Shown here: in pieces, positions 27,191 through 35,409 of the stretch
Layout of the letters: every line of letters starts with the position of its first letter
Position numbering within the stretch: the stretch's first letter is position 1
NCBI RefSeq assembly: GCF_024347595.1
Contig: NZ_AP025506.1
Location: 1,860,001 to 1,924,000, forward strand
Length of the DNA stretch: 64,000 bases
Reading direction: 5' to 3'
Source of the DNA: Vibrio pomeroyi
GTDB taxonomy: Bacteria > Pseudomonadota > Gammaproteobacteria > Enterobacterales > Vibrionaceae
Made by a program: the position numbers and the translations under genes
Notes under the pieces: generated by a model
Databases searched by the model: none
What the model saw: only the letters and a program-made list of their open reading frames with translations
What the model was told of the DNA's origin: nothing

Positions 27191-27533
27191 TGGCTAGTGC
27201 TTTATTTGGGGTGGCTGCCATCAGTGCTAATCCTGCGCAAGTCATTGAAATCGCTTTTAATCCTAGCCCGTTGTACTTTTTTGCAATGTGTTCCCACATC
27301 TGTTTAATCTCTGGATTTTCGTTGCGGTCAGCGTGACAACCAAGCAATGCAATCTCAGGGTCAATACCTGAGTTCTCAGCCAAGAAAACTGCTTCTGAAT
27401 CAGTAAGTTGGCGAACACCTTTTCTAATTTTACTTATCTTCGGTGGATCAAGGTTCAAGTCGTGTGCAACTTGCTTGTCTTGTATGTAGTTTTTCGCCTT
27501 TTTGTAGGCATTAATTAATTCTGATGAGTACAT
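27165..27533 (-). CDS. rstR: RstR-type phage repressor (DUF3693-like), 3' end encoded by dif
   Basis: A 122-residue DNA-binding protein with an N-terminal helix-turn-helix ('VAHDLNLDPPKISKIRKGVRQLTDSEAVFLA') and a C-terminal hydrophobic helix. This is the architecture of phage repressors of the RstR/DUF3693 group. It is divergent from the phage genes with operators in between, and GGAGGTG precedes its ATG. Its last seven residues (CVLCILC) and stop are read from the dif site. In the reconstructed circular phage the frame would continue through attP for about 33 residues instead of 7. Confidence 0.78.
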   Translation of the reverse strand: MYSSELINAYKKAKNYIQDKQVAHDLNLDPPKISKIRKGVRQLTDSEAVFLAENSGIDPEIALLGCHADRNENPEIKQMWEHIAKKYNGLGLKAISMTCAGLALMAATPNKALANCVLCILC

Positions 27534-27568
27534 TTGGCACCTCCATTTTGTTCATTGTAGCTGCAAAG

Positions 27569-27629
27569 TTGCCATAAATCGCATCTTGTAATTGCCATTG
27601 GTCGCAACTAGGATTGCCACATATCGCAA
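27569..27629. promoter_or_regulatory. Three repressor operators (TTGCCA-N4-TCGCAA)
   Basis: Imperfect palindromes at 27569-27584 (last base T), 27592-27607 and 27614-27629, spaced 23 and 22 bp, two helical turns apart. They lie between the divergent repressor gene and the early phage genes. A possible degenerate fourth copy is at 27551-27566. This arrangement fits cooperative binding by the RstR-type repressor. Confidence 0.75.
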
Positions 27630-27654
27630 CTCAACCTGCTTTGGTTGATTAATT

Positions 27655-27963
27655 ATGGTGGCTTCTATGTTCCAAGTTGAATCTATTGAATACGGCTCTG
27701 TTTTGAAATCTGAACACGTTAGCTTCTCTAACTATCCAGATTTTACACACGCGTCTGTGTCTCTTCATAACTCACCATTAGAAATCTGCTTTGAGTTCTT
27801 AGCTAGCGAACTTGAGTTTGGCCAACGCACTATTGGCGAAGAACTTTTTCATACTGTGTCGTTTGCCAGCTCTCAAGCTAGTTGCTCTGACGCTTTCACT
27901 TTCACGTTTGATAACGACCAAGAGCTTGAACAGTTCTGCTCGTTCTACGGTTTGGAGCGTTAA
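27655..27963 (+). CDS. Small early phage protein, unknown
   Basis: A 102-residue acidic protein (98 if the ATG at 27667 is used) rich in Phe, Ser and Glu, with no recognised motif. It is the first gene right of the operators. The start is uncertain because no strong ribosome site is visible. Confidence 0.65.
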   Translation: MVASMFQVESIEYGSVLKSEHVSFSNYPDFTHASVSLHNSPLEICFEFLASELEFGQRTIGEELFHTVSFASSQASCSDAFTFTFDNDQELEQFCSFYGLER

Positions 27964-27965
27964 TC

Positions 27966-28229
27966 ATGAATACCTCATCGGCTCTAGTCATTACTGTTCA
28001 AACCAAGTCAGGCACTCGCTTCTTTTGCGGTTTTGGTAAACGTCAGCATGTTAAAACGGCTTGGCATATTGCGGGTTCAAAGTTCTTCACGTCCGAAGCT
28101 CTTTCAGATGATGTTCGTGAAGTTTGCGACATCCTTACATCTAAAGGAAAAACGTTTTCTGTTCACGTTGTTAAAGGCCTGCTTGAAGAGCCTTTAGATC
28201 TCGCAACTCCTTTGTTTGTTGGTAAATAA
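27966..28229 (+). CDS. Small early phage protein, unknown
   Basis: An 87-residue protein ('VQTKSGTRFFCGFGKRQHVKTAWHIAGSKFF'-like N-terminus in two stretches) that looks like a compact alpha/beta fold. It begins 2 bp after the preceding stop and ends 2 bp before the next start, so it belongs to the early operon leading to the replication gene. Confidence 0.7.
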   Translation: MNTSSALVITVQTKSGTRFFCGFGKRQHVKTAWHIAGSKFFTSEALSDDVREVCDILTSKGKTFSVHVVKGLLEEPLDLATPLFVGK

Positions 28230-28231
28230 TC

Positions 28232-28432
28232 ATGGATTCTATCTACTTCGACAACGAACCCAATCATGGTATCAACGCCTATTTTCCTTGGGGTCATAAC
28301 TTCTTTAAGACTCAGCGCGAGTTCTTCCAGTTCATGGAGGTTCATTACGGCATGGTGTCATTTCAGATTGTCGAAATCACTGATGAGAACTATCAAGAGC
28401 TTTTGGTTAAGGGCGTGTTCCATGCCATCTAA
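28232..28432 (+). CDS. Small early phage protein overlapping rstA
   Basis: A 66-residue protein rich in aromatic residues. Its 3' end overlaps the proposed rstA start by 11 bp. No family recognised. The tight packing supports a real gene. Confidence 0.65.
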   Translation: MDSIYFDNEPNHGINAYFPWGHNFFKTQREFFQFMEVHYGMVSFQIVEITDENYQELLVKGVFHAI

Positions 28433-29534
28433 AAAACCACATAAGTTTCATGATGAGATTCGTCCGGTTCAAGTGGATCACTTAGCGTTTTCGTTTTCGT
28501 ACGGCTCGCTTAGACATTTGGACAGCTCGAACGAACAAGACTTTATCAACATGCAGTTTCCTGAGTTTAAAAAGCAAAGCGTCAACGGCCGCCTTAACTC
28601 ACCTGAAGCTATAGAGAAATCAATTGAGTTACACCGTAACAAATGTCGTAAGGTTTTGGCTGATAGGTTTGATGAGTTCATGTCTAGAGTCTTTAACTTC
28701 CGCATATCTCCTATGCGTGGCCGTGGCTTACATGGTTATGAGGATTCGATGGTGATTTACGATTCTACGGGAACGGTTGAATGTGGCTTGGTTGGTGTTG
28801 GCGGCAACAACGATACGGTCTACGTGCAAATCAATGGTACGGGTTGCGCTAAGTTGTTCGACTTCACCACACACAAAAAGGTGCACTGGTGGCTGTCACT
28901 TTTAGGTATCACTCGCCTAGCCCGTTTAGATCTCTGCGTGGATGACTACACCGGAATCTTTGACTGTAAGTATGCTGAGAAATGTTTTTATGAGGGAGCA
29001 TTTCGCACTGCTTCTCGTGGTCGCGGTCCCACAATGGTTCCTCATAAGCGCGTTTCACAATCCGGTGAATTGTCAGAGGAAGCCGTTCTTGTTGGCTCTC
29101 GTACCTCTGCAATCTATTGGCGCGTGTACAACAAGAAGTTTGAGCAAAACATCGCTGACCCTGAAGTAATTTGGTACCGCAATGAAGTGGAATTGAAGAA
29201 GTGCGATCTGGCACTACTCGCCTCGCCTGCTTCGGCCTTTGCTGGTCTATGTGACTTCTCGGCCAGTATCGACCCTGCTGAACCAATGAAGATTGAACTT
29301 AACAAAAAGAAAGCAGGACTTGAGTTCTTTGCTCGTATTGCTTGGGTTCGTCGTCAATGTGGTAAGGCACTCTCTGAAGTTATAGCAATGACAGATGGTG
29401 ACTTGGGTGAAGCCTTTGGAATGCTCATTCCTACGCATCATAGACGTGCAAACTTTGAAACCTCGTTAGGCATTCCTGACGAATACACTAAACAGAAAAT
29501 CGAAATTTTGGAGTCAAGAATATGCCTACAATAA
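28422..29534 (+). CDS. rstA: RstA-type phage replication initiator (Rep_trans family)
   Basis: A 370-residue rolling-circle replication initiator. Motifs typical of the Rep_trans family are 'GLHGYEDSMVIYD', 'RLARLDLCVDDYTG', 'YWRVYNKKFEQ' (candidate catalytic Tyr) and 'WYRNEVELKK'. I chose ATG 28422 (MPSKKPHKF). The longer frame from 28266 runs through the previous gene and lacks a ribosome site. It overlaps the next gene by 13 bp. It would nick the replicative form at the origin region downstream of zot. Confidence 0.88.
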   Translation: MPSKKPHKFHDEIRPVQVDHLAFSFSYGSLRHLDSSNEQDFINMQFPEFKKQSVNGRLNSPEAIEKSIELHRNKCRKVLADRFDEFMSRVFNFRISPMRGRGLHGYEDSMVIYDSTGTVECGLVGVGGNNDTVYVQINGTGCAKLFDFTTHKKVHWWLSLLGITRLARLDLCVDDYTGIFDCKYAEKCFYEGAFRTASRGRGPTMVPHKRVSQSGELSEEAVLVGSRTSAIYWRVYNKKFEQNIADPEVIWYRNEVELKKCDLALLASPASAFAGLCDFSASIDPAEPMKIELNKKKAGLEFFARIAWVRRQCGKALSEVIAMTDGDLGEAFGMLIPTHHRRANFETSLGIPDEYTKQKIEILESRICLQ

Positions 29535-29869
29535 CTGGTATTGCTATCAAGCGTTTCCCTAAATCTAATATGGAGTTCGCTGAGCTGTCTGTCCTACGTG
29601 CCGTAGAAGAAGTTGATAACGAGAAGTTTCAGCAAACGGGCATCGGCTTCTCAACTGATATCCCTTATAACAAGCAAGCACTGAAAATTGATGTTGCCTA
29701 TGCTCGTCAACTTATCCAATCACGCGCTTTTGTCGCTAACCGTGACTACGAACTGAGCTTTGGTGCTAACCCAAATGATCCACTCGATATCTTGGTAAAC
29801 AAGCTTGTTCCTGTCGATGAAGAAGTCAAAAAGCACTTCGATAACTTTATGAAAGCTAACAAGGCTTAA
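29522..29869 (+). CDS. Phage ssDNA-binding protein (DUF1293/RstB-like)
   Basis: A 115-residue protein directly after the replication initiator. The position and the family look ('GIAIKRFPKSNMEFAELSVLRA', split by the beta strands) fit the small ssDNA-binding proteins of Vibrio inoviruses, which coat viral DNA before export. I place it in the DUF1293-like group from memory. Confidence 0.65.
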   Translation: MPTITGIAIKRFPKSNMEFAELSVLRAVEEVDNEKFQQTGIGFSTDIPYNKQALKIDVAYARQLIQSRAFVANRDYELSFGANPNDPLDILVNKLVPVDEEVKKHFDNFMKANKA

Positions 29870-29871
29870 CA

Positions 29872-30096
29872 ATGAACTGCATTACGACCACTCAACAAGG
29901 TTACTTAAGAACGTCAACTGACTTTGATTGTCAGCTCGTAATGCTTAGCGACACTGAATACAACAATTTAGTCTCTGCGTCTCAGTCTTTGAACATCGAC
30001 AGTGAGCTCTATACCGCTGTTTCAGGTTGGATTTTATTATCTTTCGTTTCTGGCCATGTGCTAGGACGAATCTTAAAAACTCTTGGCAAAGGCTAA
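29872..30096 (+). CDS. Small phage membrane protein, unknown
   Basis: A 74-residue protein with a C-terminal hydrophobic helix ('AVSGWILLSFVSGHVLGRIL') and a short basic tail. It lies between the ssDNA-binding protein and the major coat gene, where small virion or assembly proteins usually sit. Confidence 0.65.
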   Translation: MNCITTTQQGYLRTSTDFDCQLVMLSDTEYNNLVSASQSLNIDSELYTAVSGWILLSFVSGHVLGRILKTLGKG

Positions 30097-30137
30097 GGGT
30101 CAACTTTTAGTAACACACTCTTAAAAAAGGAAATATC

Positions 30138-30338
30138 ATGAAAAAACGTCTATTGGTTCTAGGTTCTACTGCATTTGTATCTGCTTCTTCATTTGCTGAT
30201 AATACTGCAATCACAACGGCTATCAACGAAGCTGTAACGACTGGTCAATCTAACTACGGTTTGGTTGTGGTTGGTCTTATCGGTCTTGCTGCGATTGGCT
30301 TTGGTCTTCGCGCTATCATGAACTCTATGGGGAACTAA
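30138..30338 (+). CDS. Major coat protein pVIII-like
   Basis: A 66-residue precursor with signal peptide (cleavage after 'SASSFA'). The mature part is an acidic/amphipathic N-terminus, one membrane helix ('YGLVVVGLIGLAAIGFGLRAI') and a short C-terminus, the hallmark of inovirus major coat proteins. A strong ribosome site (AAAAGGAAAT) precedes it, as expected for the most abundant virion protein. Confidence 0.9.
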   Translation: MKKRLLVLGSTAFVSASSFADNTAITTAINEAVTTGQSNYGLVVVGLIGLAAIGFGLRAIMNSMGN

Positions 30339-30436
30339 TGGGAGACATTGTCTCTCAAGTCGTAACCGTCCTGTTTGGGGTGGTTATGGCTATGTCATTC
30401 GTATATGGCGTATATACGGGTATTAATGCCTCCTAG
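30338..30436 (+). CDS. pVII/pIX-like minor coat peptide
   Basis: A 32-residue single-helix peptide (MGDIVSQVVTVLFGVVMAMS...). Its ATG overlaps the pVIII stop as TAATG. Its size, hydrophobicity and place between pVIII and pIII match the tiny end-cap proteins of filamentous phages. Confidence 0.75.
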   Translation: MGDIVSQVVTVLFGVVMAMSFVYGVYTGINAS

Positions 30437-30468
30437 TTTGGGGGCGTTTTCTTATCTGGGGTTTTACA

Positions 30469-32199
30469 GTGAAACAATATCAAAAATACCTCTCTCTTCT
30501 TCTCGTCCTTGTCGCTTTCAATTCCAACGCTTTGCAGTGTGGTGCGGGTGAAGTTGAGGTTGATGGCGTTTGTGTTAGCTCATGTAAGATACTAGAGGGT
30601 ACGGGAAAAAATCTAACTTGGGACTCTTATGTCTGGGGTGATAATCCTCGCTCTTATTGCATTGGTGATCGTTCTACTGGTGCTGCTTGTAACATGGTTC
30701 CTAGTTCTGTGTCTGTTTCTGTTGAAGCGGGACGTTGGACTAACAAGTTTTATTACACGGGCTCTTCTTGTGACTTTGACCAAATCAACCGCTATTCAGG
30801 TGACGTTCCTGAGCTCTTTCCATTTGAAGGTGATGTTAACCAAAATGGCGTTCAAGATGATTTAGAAGATTGGGATGGCGATGGCATTAAAAACGGTGAA
30901 GACCCTAACCCTTATAGCAATGACAACCAGGTTACGGATTCTGATGGTAATAATGTTCCTGATAATTTAGACGAGTTTTATGAACGTCTAGAAGAAGCAC
31001 AAACTATTAATAATTGTTTTGTTGACGATGATAATAGAGATTGTCTCCATTACCGTTATGTGATGGATAATTTGAATGATAATAACTCTAAATTAATAGG
31101 AATAGTTTCTGATTTAAGTAGACGTAATTTAACCAAAGAAGATTTTAATCGAGCGATTGCCGAGCTGATTAATACTCAAAAGACTAACGACTTATCTTTT
31201 GCTCACAAAATAGATTCTTTGACTGCTGCTCAAGGTGGTTTGGAAAACACCGTTAGAGAAAGTGTTTGGGCAGCAAGGCAAGATATAAAAAATCGTTTGG
31301 ACGACCGTTATAACCAGACGTTTTACAGGTTTGATGATTTGGAAGAATTAATCAACTCTAATGGAGGCGGCTCTGGTGGTGAAGGAGGTCTGACTAAAGA
31401 CCAAAATGACTGGCTTCTTGAGGCTTACCGAAGCAGCTTGTTTAATGAAGTAACGGTTAAGCAGCTTATGCAAGGTCAAGACAGTGAGCGTAAGATGATG
31501 ACTGGTATGCATTACGCGGTTATTGACGCTATTGAATCTTCCGGCTCTGGCTCTGGTCTTACTGACCAACAAAAAACTCAATTAAGAAATGCAGCAAAAG
31601 CAAATGCTAATAATAAATTACTAAAAACCCTAGCTTCTGACACTTCTGATATCAAAGAAAAGGTTTCAAGCAATAACGCTATGATTGATGGCCTTTACTA
31701 CGAGTTTGAAGATGTTAATTCAAAAATAGATTCCTTGGGCTCTCCTGATTTATCTGGTGTCGAGTCCAGTATTTCTGCTCTATCAGACAAAATCGACGGC
31801 CTTGAAACGGGTGATATGTCTGGGGTTGAAGGTAAGATTGACGAACTAATCAACGGCATCACTAACAATAATAACTTCGCTGAACCTAGCTCTGGTTTCA
31901 ATGGCGAAGGGTTTATTGTCACTCCAGACCAAATTGCTGAAGTTCAAAACGAAGTCATAGAAATCAAACAAGAAATGACCGATGAATTTGAAAAGTTCAA
32001 AGCGTTATTCTCTATCGATACCAGCTCTTTCAACAACGGTACTTACAAAGAGCACTCCTTAAATCTCAATGTTAACCATGCTGAACGCTCTTTCAAATCG
32101 GGTGTGTTATCTGCCCTACTCGATAACGCCACACTCATCTCAGCTGTTGTGATGTTCTTGTTTGTTTTATCTGGAATCAGAATGTTAGGTAAGGATTAG
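30469..32199 (+). CDS. pIII-like adsorption protein
   Basis: A 576-residue virion tip protein with a GTG start. It has a signal peptide, an N-terminal Cys-rich domain, Asp-rich 'DVNQNGVQDDLEDWDGDGIKN' repeats (split here; thrombospondin-3/EF-like Ca sites) near residues 123-165, a long helical or coiled-coil middle with a Gly/Ser linker ('NGGGSGGEGG'), and a C-terminal anchor helix at about 548-570. The position between small coat genes and pVI and the C-terminal anchor identify pIII. The sequence of receptor-binding parts is not informative. Confidence 0.82.
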   Translation: MKQYQKYLSLLLVLVAFNSNALQCGAGEVEVDGVCVSSCKILEGTGKNLTWDSYVWGDNPRSYCIGDRSTGAACNMVPSSVSVSVEAGRWTNKFYYTGSSCDFDQINRYSGDVPELFPFEGDVNQNGVQDDLEDWDGDGIKNGEDPNPYSNDNQVTDSDGNNVPDNLDEFYERLEEAQTINNCFVDDDNRDCLHYRYVMDNLNDNNSKLIGIVSDLSRRNLTKEDFNRAIAELINTQKTNDLSFAHKIDSLTAAQGGLENTVRESVWAARQDIKNRLDDRYNQTFYRFDDLEELINSNGGGSGGEGGLTKDQNDWLLEAYRSSLFNEVTVKQLMQGQDSERKMMTGMHYAVIDAIESSGSGSGLTDQQKTQLRNAAKANANNKLLKTLASDTSDIKEKVSSNNAMIDGLYYEFEDVNSKIDSLGSPDLSGVESSISALSDKIDGLETGDMSGVEGKIDELINGITNNNNFAEPSSGFNGEGFIVTPDQIAEVQNEVIEIKQEMTDEFEKFKALFSIDTSSFNNGTYKEHSLNLNVNHAERSFKSGVLSALLDNATLISAVVMFLFVLSGIRMLGKD

Positions 32200-32201
32200 T
32201 T

Positions 32202-32543
32202 ATGGATTACATCTACTCTTTTATTGATTGGATTAGCTTACAGATGTCATTCATCACTGACTTCTTTAAAGCTATCCCCCAAATGACGCTAGACCTCTTT
32301 TCATACATTCAGATTTTTATGATTAAGATGAAGTTAAAAGCGGAATTGGAGTTTATCAAGCTCTCTTACAACTCGGCTCAAATCCTCTTAAAAGAGATCG
32401 GCTTTAACGACATTTTGTCCAAAGCTTTTAATGCTTTGCCTGACGAGTTGCGATTCTATGCGTTTAAGTTTGGCGTCCCTCAAGGCCTTGCCGTCTGGGC
32501 TAACTTCTTCACTACCGCTTTAGTAATGAGGCTCTCTAGATAA
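32202..32543 (+). CDS. pVI-like minor coat protein (DUF2523-like)
   Basis: A 113-residue hydrophobic protein with two or three helices located between pIII and Zot, the fixed position of pVI. Its stop overlaps the zot start by one base. It would join pIII at the virion end. Confidence 0.78.
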   Translation: MDYIYSFIDWISLQMSFITDFFKAIPQMTLDLFSYIQIFMIKMKLKAELEFIKLSYNSAQILLKEIGFNDILSKAFNALPDELRFYAFKFGVPQGLAVWANFFTTALVMRLSR

Positions 32544-33910
32544 TGGCTATTACCATAAGAACGGGGGCTAACGGCTCTTACAAATCTGCATACACGGCTT
32601 ACTTCTCTATCTATCAAGCTCTAAAAGCAGGTAGAACGGTTGTAACTAACATCGAGGGTATGCAGCCTTTAAACGTCATTGAAGAGCGATTTAATATCCA
32701 GTTTCCTAGCACCGCTAAACTCTTTCGTATTAGCTCTAGGGACGAATCTGGCGTTCACCTATGGACACACTTTTTCTGTTGGTGCCCTATTGGCGCTCTG
32801 ATTGTTATAGATGAATGTCAGGATATCTTCTCTAAAAACGTGGGCTTCGATATACGTAAAGTGAAGTACAAACCTTTGTCTGACTTCATCACCCAATCGC
32901 CTCGTGACGGTTTATTACCGAAAGACTATGAGCGCTTTTTCAATTCTCGTTACACCCCTGCGAACATGGACGAATTACAAGATTCTGAAATCGATGATAG
33001 AGGCATTGCTGAGTACGATTCAGAAGGCAGAATTATCTATCCTCACAGCTTCAATGAAGGATTCATGAGGCACCGAAAGTATGATTGGGATATCGAGTTA
33101 CTTTCACCTGACTGGAAGCAAATCGATTCAGGAATCAAGGCATGTGCAAACCAAAATTTCTTTCATAAGGGACGCGATCAGTTTTTCTGGACGAAACGAA
33201 ATCCTTATATCTTGAAGCATGACAAATCGGTATCAACACCAGTCATTCCCAAAAAGAAGGACGTTAACTTAACCAACCAAAAAATCCCTCTAGACTCTTT
33301 CCTACTTTACAAATCTACGGGGACAGGCAGCGCCAAACAACAACTCGCTATGAATACGCTTTTTCGTAGTCCTAAAGCTATTTTGGTTTTCCTTTTATCC
33401 ATATTCTGTTTCGGGTACATAATCTATGACTTATCCAATCGTTATTTTGAAACTACTGAGACGGTGGAGGAAGCGGGACAAGCAACGTCTTCAGCTCCCG
33501 TTCCTAAGCAAAGTGAAACACTACCTAGCAAAAATAGTGAAGATTCTGGGGATGTATCTTCTAGTGGGGATAGCAGTAAAGGCACTGACAAAGATAGCCT
33601 TTCTCATGTTCCTATAGCTGAGGTGCTTCCTTTTGAGGGAATTAAGAAAGCGTTTGTAACGGGTGTGAACTTCGCGATTAAAAACGGTTCTATTGAACGT
33701 CATGTTAGCATCGAGGTGGAAGCGCTCGATGGTTTCTACTCTGTAAACGAACACTTCCTAAAAGCTTACGACATTACGTTTGACCGGATTGATGATTGCT
33801 TGTTGAAGCTGAACAGAGGCCAGCTGTCGAAGTTGATAACATGTAAGCCATACGCAGCTGCCGCGGCCACTTTGCCAGAAGTGAGTCGAGCTGATGTCAG
33901 TTTGTTTTAA
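32543..33910 (+). CDS. zot: Zot/pI assembly ATPase
   Basis: A 455-residue inner-membrane morphogenesis ATPase. Walker A GANGSYKS at residues 8-15 and Walker B 'ALIVIDECQD' at about 85-94. There is one membrane helix near 279-297 and a periplasmic C-terminal domain with two cysteine-containing segments. It is needed to extrude virions with a secretin, which is not encoded here and is probably supplied by the host. The toxin peptide of CTX Zot is not recognisable here. Confidence 0.93.
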   Translation: MAITIRTGANGSYKSAYTAYFSIYQALKAGRTVVTNIEGMQPLNVIEERFNIQFPSTAKLFRISSRDESGVHLWTHFFCWCPIGALIVIDECQDIFSKNVGFDIRKVKYKPLSDFITQSPRDGLLPKDYERFFNSRYTPANMDELQDSEIDDRGIAEYDSEGRIIYPHSFNEGFMRHRKYDWDIELLSPDWKQIDSGIKACANQNFFHKGRDQFFWTKRNPYILKHDKSVSTPVIPKKKDVNLTNQKIPLDSFLLYKSTGTGSAKQQLAMNTLFRSPKAILVFLLSIFCFGYIIYDLSNRYFETTETVEEAGQATSSAPVPKQSETLPSKNSEDSGDVSSSGDSSKGTDKDSLSHVPIAEVLPFEGIKKAFVTGVNFAIKNGSIERHVSIEVEALDGFYSVNEHFLKAYDITFDRIDDCLLKLNRGQLSKLITCKPYAAAAATLPEVSRADVSLF

Positions 33911-34067
33911 CTAGCCCCGCAGGGATAAGAGAGTGCGAAGCGCGAACGAGGCACCGAGCCACACCGTAGAGGTTATTAGTCCGCATGTCTTAACTGGCGA
34001 GTGTTTCTAACTGCCAATGCCAATCTAAGTAGCACCCTGCCTCATCCTGCCAGAATCGCTCTTTAAG

Positions 34068-34094
34068 GCCTTACCACATCGGTAAGGCTTTTTT
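34068..34094 (+). terminator. Terminator after phage zot
   Basis: Perfect 8-bp stem GCCTTACC / GGTAAGGC and six T residues. Confidence 0.88.
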
Positions 34095-34211
34095 GTGTTC
34101 ACTAGCTTTCTTTAAGATCATTTGAGTGTCGAAAAGGATCTCTATTCAGTGCTGACGGACAACAAGTGAGGACGACGAAGACTGAGGAGGACGAGCGCGG
34201 AGGGAGGAAGC

Positions 34212-34300
34212 CAACCCCCGTGTTGTATCACGGGGGTAAATTCGACGTACCTATCAGCACTCACACAACTCTGCTCTAGCTGCAAGCTTGCGCGCTAGAT
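34212..34300 (+). other. Candidate phage replication origin, element 1
   Basis: A perfect hairpin, CCCCCGTG / loop TTGTAT / CACGGGGG (34215-34236), followed by TAAATTCGAC and, further on, GCAAGCTTGC and GCGCTAGAT. A 35-bp block (34212-34246) is identical in element 2. Location after zot and lack of ORFs fit the inovirus intergenic origin. The rest of 33911-34520 is non-coding, beginning with a GCCCCGCAGGGATAAG motif also found at 38349. Confidence 0.65.
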
Positions 34301-34520
34301 AGCACATAGAATGATTGTATAATTTAGATTCAACCACCTAATTTATAGGGATAAATTGCTGTTGGTACATAAGAATTATTAGTAGAATTAAACCCATATT
34401 AAGCTAGTGACTAACAAACCTTTCAACTAATGCTTTGCTGAATAGTCGGCTGTAATTGAATGTTGTTTGAGGTCTGAATAATTGCGTGATTTATATCATA
34501 ATTACAATAGGCAAATTTAA

Positions 34521-35333
34521 ATGAACAACCTGAAAACAAGAGAATGGCTATTCATCTTACTAATAGTTATTTTAATACAATTTATCGTTCAAGCTTCAGC
34601 TTGGCTATATGGAGATAATCAAGGGGCACTAGGTTATTTGTCTTTTGCCGGAACAGCGATTTCAATCATATTAGCTATACTGGCGATAATGTATTCCTTT
34701 TTGCAATCAGCATCCCAAGAGCAATCAGCCGCGAATATTCATGCCCAAGTGGGTAAATTGGTTGGTGTAGTTGAAAACATAGAGATTAGTAAAGAGCAAT
34801 TATCAGGCACGCTCGAGCATCTATCGTGTGTTAGTAATAAGTTAGATGAATCACTTGCTCACCAAGGTTTACTACATAAGGAAGTAACGAACTTATCTAA
34901 TTTGTTTGTTGACTTCAATGGCTCAAAAAGCAGTGAAGGCCCTAACTCTTACTCTCAACCATTTCAACATGGCTTTAATGGACTTTCTATGATGTTAGTG
35001 TTTATCCATTATGCTGAAAAACTCGGGTACTCAACAAAAGAAGCATCTGAGAAGTTAATTAAGCCAATTACTCAAAAATTAGGTGATTACGAGGACGGGT
35101 CTCTTGAATTGATAAACGTATATAATAGAGGTTCACTGATGGCCACGACTCAATTTTTAGCTGCTTTAGACTGCATTGAGTTTGGCGAAGATCTTACATT
35201 CTCTTCACACCCTAGCTTTTTAAATGAATGCAATAGATTTATAAATGAATGTAAGTTAAATAGGTCTGACGATAGTCCTGTCGCAAAAGCTATAAAAGAG
35301 TGTGAGAAAATGCTTGAAAACAAAAGCTCATAA
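34521..35333 (+). CDS. Accessory membrane/coiled-coil protein of element 1
   Basis: A 270-residue protein with two N-terminal membrane helices (about 10-60), a coiled-coil segment (about 70-120) and a soluble helical C-terminus. It lies outside the structural operon, after the origin, where phage cargo (moron) genes sit. No family recognised. AT-richer than the structural genes. Confidence 0.72.
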   Translation: MNNLKTREWLFILLIVILIQFIVQASAWLYGDNQGALGYLSFAGTAISIILAILAIMYSFLQSASQEQSAANIHAQVGKLVGVVENIEISKEQLSGTLEHLSCVSNKLDESLAHQGLLHKEVTNLSNLFVDFNGSKSSEGPNSYSQPFQHGFNGLSMMLVFIHYAEKLGYSTKEASEKLIKPITQKLGDYEDGSLELINVYNRGSLMATTQFLAALDCIEFGEDLTFSSHPSFLNECNRFINECKLNRSDDSPVAKAIKECEKMLENKSS

Positions 35334-35347
35334 GCACCCATGAAAAA

Positions 35348-35384
35348 TGAAACCCAGCACCTTTTACATTAAAGTTGGGTTTCA
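35348..35384. terminator. Bidirectional terminator between convergent cargo and regulator genes
   Basis: Stem TGAAACCCA / TGGGTTTCA with flanking A/T runs. Confidence 0.8.
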
Positions 35385-35409
35385 TTCCCTCTCACACCTT
35401 TGATTAAAC

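Noticed and set aside
28266..28421. Longer N-terminus for the RstA-type protein
   Set aside because: It overlaps the 28232-28432 gene entirely in another frame, and the family-like sequence begins after ATG 28422.
32543..33910. Zonula occludens toxin activity of the element 1 Zot
   Set aside because: The family is primarily a phage assembly ATPase; the C-terminal toxin peptide of cholera Zot is not recognisable.
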